Assembly: GCF_046484155.1 (NCBI RefSeq)
Contig: NZ_JAWOBT010000103.1
Span: 1-12,035, forward strand
Source: Alkalibacterium sp046484155
GTDB taxonomy: Bacteria > Bacillota > Bacilli > Lactobacillales > Carnobacteriaceae_A
Reading direction: 5' to 3'
Length of the DNA: 12,035 nucleotides
The translations under genes and the position numbers were made by a program. The notes under the pieces are model-generated. The model saw only the letters and a list, made by a program, of their open reading frames with translations, made no database searches and had not been told where the DNA came from. Within the stretch, counting starts at the first letter, position 1. Each line of letters begins with the position of its first letter. This document shows, piece after piece, positions 7,371 through 12,035 of the stretch.

Positions 7371-8393
7371 TTGAAAAAGACAACAATTAAAGATGTGGCT
7401 AAACATGCAGGCGTCTCTATCGGAACGGTTTCGCGTGTCTTTAATGGCTATACAGATATTGGTGAAGCCACGAAAATAAAGGTATTAAAAATCGCTGATG
7501 AACTAGAGTATTCTCCCAACTTATCTGCACGCTCTTTGTCTTCAAAGAAAAAGAGAAATATTGCTCTTTTATTGAATAACTTAGAGCTCAATAATAAAGC
7601 AAATTTAAGTATGGATGTTCTTTCAGGTGTTTATCAGTATACATTGGAAATGGATTTCGAGTTTTTCTTAATCCCCATTACTACGGCACAGCAAAAGGAA
7701 AAGAGTTTACAGAAATTTTTGAATGAGAGAGATATTTCGGGTGCAGTGATTCAGGGGTTGAGAACAGATGACCCTTATATTAAAGAGATTGGAAAAAGTC
7801 CTATTCCTATTGTCCTAGTCGATATAGAACTTGAAGGTGATCATGTAGGTTCTGTCTCAGTAGATAATGAGCTAGCCGCTTATGAGGCAGTAAGCCATCT
7901 CCTTTCCCTTGGACACGAAAACATTGCGCTGATTAATGGACGCAAAGAAGCGAATGTTACAGTGAGAAGGGAAGCCGGTTACCTTAAAGCTATGGAAACA
8001 AAGCAATTAGAAATTCGCCCAGAGCTGATTCAATATGCTAATTTCAGCGAAGAAATTGCATATATAATGGCACTAGACTTGTTAAGAAACTATCCGGATT
8101 TGACGGCTTTCTTCTGTGCCAGTGATATTATGGCCATCGGTGTAATGAAAGCCGTAAAAGAAATAGGCAAAACCATTCCCGAAGAAATATCGGTATTTGG
8201 CTTCGATGATATAACCTTAGCCCAATATCTGTCGCCGCCTCTTTCAACAGTGACGCAAGATATGAAAGACATTGGTTATCAAGCAGCCAAACTATTAAGT
8301 CGCTTTATACTAAAAGAAGAAATCAAAGACTCGCATGTCTTTGTACCGCATTCGCTAACTATACGTGAAACCACCAAAGAACGTGCGAAATAA
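7371..8393 (+). CDS. LacI/GalR-family transcriptional regulator of the operon
   Basis: The 340-residue regulator starts at TTG 7371, giving the family-typical MKKTTIKDVAKHAGVS. AGAGGGG at 7354-7360 is placed for this TTG; the in-frame TTG at 7347 has no ribosome site and would add a non-family extension. The N-terminal helix-turn-helix is TIKDVAKHAGVSIGTVSRVFNG, the hinge helix reads YSPNLSARSLSS, and the rest is a periplasmic-binding-protein-like sugar domain with DIMAIGVMKAVKEIG and VFGFDD motifs. It would bind a CG-centred palindrome such as the one at 952-971 and release it when the disaccharide or a derivative binds. It lies 143 bp after the MalG-type gene. A -10-like TATGAT occurs at 7282-7287 without a convincing -35, so its own promoter is uncertain. 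Target and inducer are inferred. Confidence 0.9.
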   Translation: MKKTTIKDVAKHAGVSIGTVSRVFNGYTDIGEATKIKVLKIADELEYSPNLSARSLSSKKKRNIALLLNNLELNNKANLSMDVLSGVYQYTLEMDFEFFLIPITTAQQKEKSLQKFLNERDISGAVIQGLRTDDPYIKEIGKSPIPIVLVDIELEGDHVGSVSVDNELAAYEAVSHLLSLGHENIALINGRKEANVTVRREAGYLKAMETKQLEIRPELIQYANFSEEIAYIMALDLLRNYPDLTAFFCASDIMAIGVMKAVKEIGKTIPEEISVFGFDDITLAQYLSPPLSTVTQDMKDIGYQAAKLLSRFILKEEIKDSHVFVPHSLTIRETTKERAK

Positions 8394-8453
8394 AGAACAA
8401 ACTAAAACAGCCATTTAATAATGGTCGAATAGAAGATAGGGATAATAAAATAT

Positions 8454-8503
8454 AAAAACACGTACTACAGCTGGATCATAATTCAGCTGTAGTACGTGTT
8501 TTT
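8454..8503 (+). terminator. Strong operon terminator, 20-bp perfect stem
   Basis: Positions 8454-8473 pair perfectly with 8484-8503 around a 10-nt loop. The stem starts with AAAAACACGTACTACAGCTG and ends in a T-run, so it can act on both strands. It closes the sugar operon and lies 61 bp after the regulator stop. Confidence 0.9.
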
Positions 8504-9175
8504 GTGAAGTGAACGTGGGATGCACCTTTTGAAGCATGTCACAGATAGTAATGTTCGTAGCCATGTAGGGGGATAGAAGAGATTAAAAAGGTGGTTTACC
8601 GTTATGTAACTTAATAGAGAAGTAATTAGCAAAAATTCAATCGTATCAATTACGATTGACACAAAATTTAATTGATTGAATCAAAAGAGTTAAATGTAAC
8701 ATTCAATTTCAGATATGGAGTATTGTAAAGCAATAAATGAAAGTGAGTTGAATATTTACATGAAAAATTCTGAATAATAATTTCAGATGAGATTATAGGG
8801 AATTCCAAAAAATATGGCATCAATAAAACTTTCAATTTATTAGATGGTACCAGGACGATTCTAAGGAGATTCGATGGATGATCATACGATGACCAAGCTG
8901 AAATCGTCTTGAGAAGCTCATATAAAATGTTGTCGATGAACTAGGGTAGCTGAATGATGAGGTAAACGGAAATCATTCAGCAAAGATGAGAAAAATCTAG
9001 GATCAATAAGTAGGAGATCAGTAAGAATATAAAAATATGATATTTCAAAAAATAACCAAAAACAGAAAAAGACTAGGCATAATTCACTTTAGATTGAATT
9101 CAATTCAAAGCTTATACAAGGGTGAGTCAAATTCAATCTGAATGGACAATAAGAGACCTTATGCTTATATAATCT
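8504..9175. other. Gene-free, purine-skewed stretch left of dif
   Basis: No frame here has a supported start, ribosome site and recognisable product; frames are broken by frequent stops. Structures seen: hairpin CAATCGTA/TACGATTG (8638-8645, 8651-8658), a repeat hairpin at 8852-8910, hairpin GCTGAATGAT/ATCATTCAGC (8949-8958, 8972-8981), and inverted repeat AGATTGAATT/AATTCAATCT (9091-9100, 9130-9139). By hand count, 8701-9180 holds about 89 G and 57 C. Confidence 0.6.
8852..8910 (+). repeat. Hairpin repeat, left copy (TGAAATCGTCTT family)
   Basis: AGGACGATT (8852-8860) pairs with AATCGTCTT (8902-8910), one G-U included. The arm TGAAATCGTCTT followed by GAGAA, and an internal GGATGAT, recur in the same order on the opposite strand at 10466-10513. 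There is no T-run, so it is not an ordinary terminator. Confidence 0.5.
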
Positions 9176-9203
9176 ACTTGGTATAATATATATTATGTAA
9201 ACC
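9176..9203 (+). other. dif: dif site (XerC/XerD chromosome dimer resolution)
   Basis: The 28-bp site divides as an XerC-type arm ACTTGGTATAA (9176-9186), a 6-bp spacer TATATA (9187-9192) and an XerD-type arm TTATGTAAACC (9193-9203). Against the Bacillus subtilis dif as I recall it, 24 of 28 positions agree, and the spacer and the TTATGTAAAC core are identical. The differences are GG for CC and T for G in the XerC arm, and the last base. Base skew and gene direction also change here, as expected at a replication terminus. A plasmid- or element-borne copy of dif is the alternative. Confidence 0.85.
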
Positions 9204-9590
9204 AAAATAATGATTTTTACTTAACCGTCTCTTTCGCTGCTCAATTCCCTTTTTTGCTGATTTTTGTCGCTTTTTAGCAATCTTTTTTATTTATTTACCA
9301 TTTTAGTAATCATTTCATATTTTTTTGTTCTTACCTAGCGTTACAGTTTGGTTTTGTCAATGATCGTGTGGTTGGATAAAATGATATCTTTAAAATTGAT
9401 CAGATCGGAATCGTCACCTTTGTTGAATCTTTTCAGATAAGCTCTCGACTAACTGTATTTTAAACTATATAGTGCTTTAATCCTTTTGTTTAGCGTTTTA
9501 TTTTAACTGTAACCATAGAAATTTTATTATTGAAACAGTTTGAATTTGTTCTGTTTATTGGGAATTTGCTATTAAACTGAAAAATTTGAA
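9204..9590. other. Gene-free, T-rich stretch right of dif
   Basis: No supported gene. The + strand is strongly T-rich just after dif (about 66 T to 22 A in 9241-9360 by hand count), the opposite of the left side. No clear repeat or promoter was seen. Confidence 0.55.
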
Positions 9591-9618
9591 GAAATCTTTA
9601 GATTATTCTAAAGATTTC
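9591..9618 (-). terminator. Hairpin downstream of the recombinase gene
   Basis: GAAATCTTTAGA (9591-9602) pairs perfectly with TCTAAAGATTTC (9607-9618) around TTAT. On the - strand it lies 40 bp past the recombinase stop and is followed by CTTCAAATTTTT, a fair terminator tail. The + strand tail is also T-rich. Confidence 0.6.
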
Positions 9619-9657
9619 AGTTTTGATTTAATTGCTTAACTATACAAATCAGCACAA

Positions 9658-10212
9658 TTAAAATCCCATATCTACAGTTTCATAAACTTTATTGATGTTT
9701 TCCTGCGTGATCCCGATGTAACGTAATGTGACGGCTTGCGAAGAATGTTGGAAAATCGTCTGCAGCAAGCTAATGTCAATACCTTGTTTATAGGACCAGT
9801 ATCCGAATGTCTTTCTGAGTGAATGTGCACTCAATGGTCTGAGTCCGATCATGTCTCCTGCGTGAGAGATGATCCGATGGGCTTGCATGCGTTGTATAGG
9901 CTGTTTGGGATTTTTCTTGGAATAAAAAATATAATCCTCGGATTTCAATCCTTCAGTTTTGACGTACAGTTTAATGGATTGGCGAAGCTTCGGATGCAGG
10001 AATAATATTTTCTTTTTCTTTGTTTTCTTTTCTTGCACCCAGATGAATTCTTGTTTATGTAGATCTTTGACTTTGAAAGAAAGAATATCACTGATCCGTA
10101 ATCCTGTACGTAATCCGAATTCTAATAGGAGTCGTTTTTTCGATGCCAGCGGATAGACGTCCATCAATTTTTTTATTTGCTTTTTTTGTTGCATGGGATA
10201 TGTAAAATTCAT
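9658..10212 (-). CDS. Tyrosine recombinase, catalytic domain only (solo integrase)
   Basis: The 184-residue protein has a complete tyrosine recombinase active site: Arg39 in GLRTGLRISDIL, a lysine in the KKTKKKK beta-hairpin (62-68), HSLR with His130 and Arg133, His156 in FQHSS, and the nucleophile Tyr165 in LRYIGIT. It would cut and rejoin DNA through a 3'-phosphotyrosine. Normal Xer proteins and phage integrases are about 300-400 residues; this one lacks the N-terminal core-binding domain, having only about 25 residues before the catalytic fold. It is not truncated by mutation: AAGGAGT precedes the ATG properly, the C-terminus continues past Tyr165, and a terminator follows. Short homologues of this kind, such as YoeC of Bacillus subtilis, are known by recall, without a firm role. 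It lies 455 bp from dif. Recombinase call secure; target unknown. Confidence 0.88.
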   Translation of the reverse strand: MNFTYPMQQKKQIKKLMDVYPLASKKRLLLEFGLRTGLRISDILSFKVKDLHKQEFIWVQEKKTKKKKILFLHPKLRQSIKLYVKTEGLKSEDYIFYSKKNPKQPIQRMQAHRIISHAGDMIGLRPLSAHSLRKTFGYWSYKQGIDISLLQTIFQHSSQAVTLRYIGITQENINKVYETVDMGF

Positions 10213-10317
10213 TTTGACTTACTCCTTCGATCTGTTTTTGTGATCTGTTTGTTTGTGAATGTTTGAACTTTCGTTGCTAATAGCAAGGTCTCCTCTGAAT
10301 TGATCCATTTTATCAAT

Positions 10318-10331
10318 TGAAAACGCTTACC
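10318..10331. promoter_or_regulatory. cre site (CcpA) in the recombinase leader
   Basis: TGAAAACGCTTACC matches WTGNAANCGNWNNCW at every fixed position except the last W. It lies between the predicted promoter and the recombinase ATG, about 106 bp before the start codon, where CcpA could act as a roadblock. The match is better than the cre box of the sugar operon. Function inferred. Confidence 0.5.
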
Positions 10332-10359
10332 AGTCTTAAAAGTCACTTTCCGTGTCTTT

Positions 10360-10389
10360 AGTGTACCATTTTAACCGTTGATACAGCAA
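10360..10389 (-). promoter_or_regulatory. Promoter candidate for the recombinase
   Basis: On the - strand, TTGCTG (10389-10384) and TACACT (10365-10360) are 18 bp apart, with TGG before the -10 as an extended element. The transcript would begin near 10353, giving a leader of about 140 nt. That leader contains small hairpins, among them TTGCTA-A-TAGCAA (10274-10286) and AATTGAT/ATCAATT, and a direct repeat GATCTGTTT (10229-10237 and 10242-10250). Confidence 0.5.
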
Positions 10390-10397
10390 TGTTTTAT

Positions 10398-10425
10398 AGG
10401 ATACACAATTGTAATTGTGTATCCT
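10398..10425. repeat. 28-bp perfect-arm palindrome with 11-6-11 layout upstream of the recombinase
   Basis: AGGATACACAA (10398-10408), the spacer TTGTAA, and TTGTGTATCCT (10415-10425): the arms are exact reverse complements. Further pairing outside (10392-10396 with 10426-10430, and 10384-10388 with 10431-10435) makes a bulged hairpin of about 52 nt. The right arm resembles the XerD arm of dif (TTRTGTA). It sits just upstream of the recombinase -35. It could be a recombination site, an autoregulatory operator, or a plain hairpin; there is no T-run for termination. Confidence 0.55.
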
Positions 10426-10465
10426 TAAAATGCTGAAAACAATCACTCTGTTTCTCGTGGATTCT

Positions 10466-10513
10466 AAGACGATTTCAAGTGTCTTGATGGGTAATCATCC
10501 GTGAAATCGTCTT
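10466..10513 (-). repeat. Hairpin repeat, right copy (TGAAATCGTCTT family)
   Basis: AAGACGATTTCA (10466-10477) pairs perfectly with TGAAATCGTCTT (10502-10513), a 12-bp stem. Read on the - strand it shares GACGATT, GGATGAT and TGAAATCGTCTT-AGAA in order with the copy at 8852-8910, which is on the + strand. The two copies therefore face each other across dif and the recombinase gene. Confidence 0.5.
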
Positions 10514-10549
10514 TAATCGCTTCAAATTCTCAAATAAGAGAAATGAATG

Positions 10550-10575
10550 AAAAAAGACCTCAAAATAGAGGTCTT
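10550..10575 (-). terminator. Terminator for the dehydrogenase transcript
   Basis: AAGACCTC (10554-10561) pairs with GAGGTCTT (10568-10575). On the - strand the stem is followed by TTTTTT (10555-10550), a standard intrinsic terminator. It is about 280 bp beyond the stop of the dehydrogenase, which leaves a long untranslated tail. Confidence 0.8.
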
Positions 10576-10852
10576 GATGAAAAACTTTTGTAGATTTATT
10601 GTTTCTAGATCTCTGAATCTGATTTTTGGGGGAGCCCTCCTTACCGTGGACTGGAAAATACCACTTCTCACCTTCCCCTCTTCTCCTCTCGTATTCAAAA
10701 TAAGAATTGAAAGGGTATGTGTTGAATTCAGGCGTTTATTGAATGTTCCGTTTTTTTGTGCTTTTATTTTTAGGACCGGAAATTTTGGAGAGCGTTCACT
10801 TGATTCATAATGGTTGATGAATTTCATTTTTAATATTCCAAAACATGATTTC
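10576..10852. other. Stretch without a supported gene between the dehydrogenase and its terminator
   Basis: Open frames exist on both strands (the - strand one overlaps the end of the dehydrogenase), but neither has a ribosome site or a recognised product. A GC-richer patch at 10625-10690, with GGGGGAGCCCTCC and runs of CTTCTC/CCTTCCCC, stands out from the AT-rich surroundings and may be an intergenic repeat or structured RNA. Confidence 0.5.
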
Positions 10853-11680
10853 TTATGATGTATCATATGGTTCAGGTTGAGTGCCATCTATATCTTTGAA
10901 ACCATATTCTTTTCCCAATTCAGCAGCAACTAATATTTGCCCTGTTTTTGACATCAGTTTTTCATCAGAAGCTAAGTTGGCTATTGCTCTTCCGACGAAT
11001 TGAGAGGATTCTTTTTTGGAATCAGGCTTTTTTTCGTTTTTATTATCATCGATGTAACCAGGATATAATGAAACACAAGCGATATTGTGTGGTTTTAGCT
11101 CGACTGCCATATCCATAGACATTTTATCGACAGCTGCTTTTGCGACACCATAAATGACATTCCCATAGTATTTGCGGCTTGCAAAGAAGGAAATGTTGAC
11201 AATTAAGCCTTGTTTTTGTTTAAGCATCAATTCTGACGCAAAAACACTTGCAACATAATTTGAGCGAACACCAACATCAGTCATTTCATCCCATAATTCC
11301 AAAGGTTGTTTCCAAAAATCGTCTTTCCATTTAAAACCTTTGTATTTCCTTCTATTACGAAGACGATTATAGCCACCCCAAGCATTATTTACTAAGATGT
11401 CTAGTTTTCCTTCTTTTTCTTTGATCTGTTCAAATACCTTTTTTACTTCATCGTCATTTTCATGATTGCATACTATAGCAATACCTTTTCCGCCTGCGGA
11501 AGTAATGCCTTTAACATCTTTATCCGTTATACTTCTTCCGGTAACATATACCGTTGCGCCTGCTTCGCCTAAACCTAGTGCGATTCCTTTTCCAACATTG
11601 CGGGTTCCACCGGTTACAAGTGCTATTTTTCCTTCAAGTGGTTTCATATTATCATCCTCCGTATGAATCGAAGAAAACAT
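10853..11680 (-). CDS. Short-chain dehydrogenase/reductase, DHRS1-like
   Basis: The 275-residue protein is a classical-size SDR using NAD(P)H. The cofactor-binding motif is TGGTRNVGKG (23-32), VTGRS follows strand 2 (46-50), and the NNAG equivalent is NNAWGG (98-103). The catalytic Ser164, Tyr177 and Lys181 lie in NISFFAS and IYGVAK. An insert after NNAWGG (YNRLRNRRKYKGFKWKDDFW) and the string LIVNIS...VIYGVAKAAVDK resemble the DHRS1 branch of the family. Substrate unknown. Two starts are possible. ATG 11680 has AGGAGGG at 6 nt; ATG 11647 (residue 12) has GGAGG at 8 nt and begins with MKPLEGKIALVTGG, where family homology starts. The longer form is listed because its ribosome site is stronger, but the 264-residue form is equally plausible. 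It is transcribed alone and toward dif. Confidence 0.88.
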   Translation of the reverse strand: MFSSIHTEDDNMKPLEGKIALVTGGTRNVGKGIALGLGEAGATVYVTGRSITDKDVKGITSAGGKGIAIVCNHENDDEVKKVFEQIKEKEGKLDILVNNAWGGYNRLRNRRKYKGFKWKDDFWKQPLELWDEMTDVGVRSNYVASVFASELMLKQKQGLIVNISFFASRKYYGNVIYGVAKAAVDKMSMDMAVELKPHNIACVSLYPGYIDDNKNEKKPDSKKESSQFVGRAIANLASDEKLMSKTGQILVAAELGKEYGFKDIDGTQPEPYDTS

Positions 11681-11822
11681 ATTGTTCCCTCCTGTGTTAA
11701 CTATCTGAACAGTGCCATGTCAGTCACAGATATACTGATAATTCATTCCCCTGCGCCCTCCTCTTCCCTGTTTAATAACTCGATCAAGATAAATGATAGC
11801 GCTGTGGGCTGTTTATGTGTGA

Positions 11823-11850
11823 TTTAATTATATCTCAGGTTATAATTAAA
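11823..11850. promoter_or_regulatory. Divergent control site: inverted repeat carrying two -10 boxes
   Basis: TTTAATTATA (11823-11832) and TATAATTAAA (11841-11850) are exact inverted repeats around TCTCAGGT. Each arm contains a TATAAT: 11841-11846 for the + strand gene and 11832-11827 for the - strand dehydrogenase. Good -35 hexamers are not seen on either side. The dyad could be an operator shared by both genes. Confidence 0.45.
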
Positions 11851-11879
11851 GAAAATCAGAGACAAGGAGGTCACTTAAA

Positions 11880-12035
11880 ATGATAAAACAGCCTAGCTTA
11901 CATACCATCCCGATCGAAGAACTGATGGAGTCTTCCATGGCAGGCTTCCAGAAAGGACAAACATTTCCTTCTGATAAGTTTAAAAAAATACCGTTATGGA
12001 AAAAGCTGTGGCATGAAAGGCAATTAAAGAAACTG
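11880..12035 (+). CDS. Start of an unrecognised gene, cut by the window edge
   Basis: ATG at 11880-11882 follows AAGGAGG (11864-11870) by 9 nt and the frame stays open for 52 codons to the last base. The visible protein starts MIKQPSLHTIPIEELMESSM and continues with a basic, Trp-containing stretch (FKKIPLWKKLWHERQLKKL). There is no signal peptide or membrane helix so far, and no family is recognised from this piece. The ribosome site and upstream TATAAT support a real gene. It is the only complete-looking start on the + strand right of dif, so it would be transcribed against the presumed fork direction there. Confidence 0.65.
   Translation, partial: MIKQPSLHTIPIEELMESSMAGFQKGQTFPSDKFKKIPLWKKLWHERQLKKL

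Noticed and set aside
8790..8990. Possible decayed IS3-type orfA (KYGINK then, in another frame, WYQDDSKE)
   Set aside because: The resemblance needs a frame change within about 30 bp and several stops; no catalytic part, terminal repeats or target duplication were found.
8504..10550. CRISPR array or integron cassette array around the recombinase
   Set aside because: No regularly spaced direct repeats, no cas genes, and the recombinase lacks the extra domain of integron integrases; the hairpins differ from one another.
10547..10887. Opposed frames of 87 (+) and 121 (-) codons
   Set aside because: They lie over the terminator hairpin and each other, lack ribosome sites, and give no recognisable protein.

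Overview
This window looks like chromosomal DNA from a low-GC Gram-positive bacterium, most likely a lactic acid bacterium of the Lactobacillales, perhaps Carnobacteriaceae. That placement is an inference from AT-rich sequence, strong AGGAGG ribosome binding sites, a CcpA/LacI style of sugar regulation and a Firmicute-type dif site. The exact genus cannot be read from the sequence.

Left edge (2-547): an open frame runs in from outside the window and ends at a good terminator. Its last ~130 codons are the C-terminal part of a fructose-type PTS EIIC. Its first ~38 codons instead read like part of a family-4 glycosyltransferase, so the frame looks like a fusion of two unrelated gene fragments.

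Sugar operon (about 907-8503, + strand): a promoter with a cre-like box and a LacI-type operator precedes seven genes. They are an RDD-family membrane protein, a small membrane protein of unknown function, a GH65 disaccharide phosphorylase, a lipoprotein sugar-binding protein, two ABC permeases of the MalF/MalG type, and a LacI-family regulator. The likely scheme is ABC uptake of an alpha-linked glucose disaccharide, then phosphorolysis in the cytosol to beta-glucose 1-phosphate and glucose, under local LacI-family control and catabolite repression. The ABC ATPase and a beta-phosphoglucomutase are not in the window and would have to be supplied from elsewhere. A 20-bp perfect hairpin terminates the operon.

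Terminus-like region (8504-10550): about 1.15 kb without a convincing gene contains, at 9176-9203, a 28-bp sequence closely matching the Firmicute chromosome-dimer resolution site dif. Base skew changes there and the flanking genes converge on it. On the right lies a short tyrosine recombinase gene (- strand) that has only the catalytic domain. Its upstream region holds a promoter candidate, a strong cre match and a 28-bp palindrome with 11-6-11 geometry. Related hairpins sharing TGAAATCGTCTT lie in opposite orientation on the two sides of dif.

Right edge (10550-12035): a short-chain dehydrogenase gene on the - strand (DHRS1-like) with its terminator, a divergent control region with a 10-bp inverted repeat, and the first 52 codons of an unrecognised + strand gene that leaves the window.
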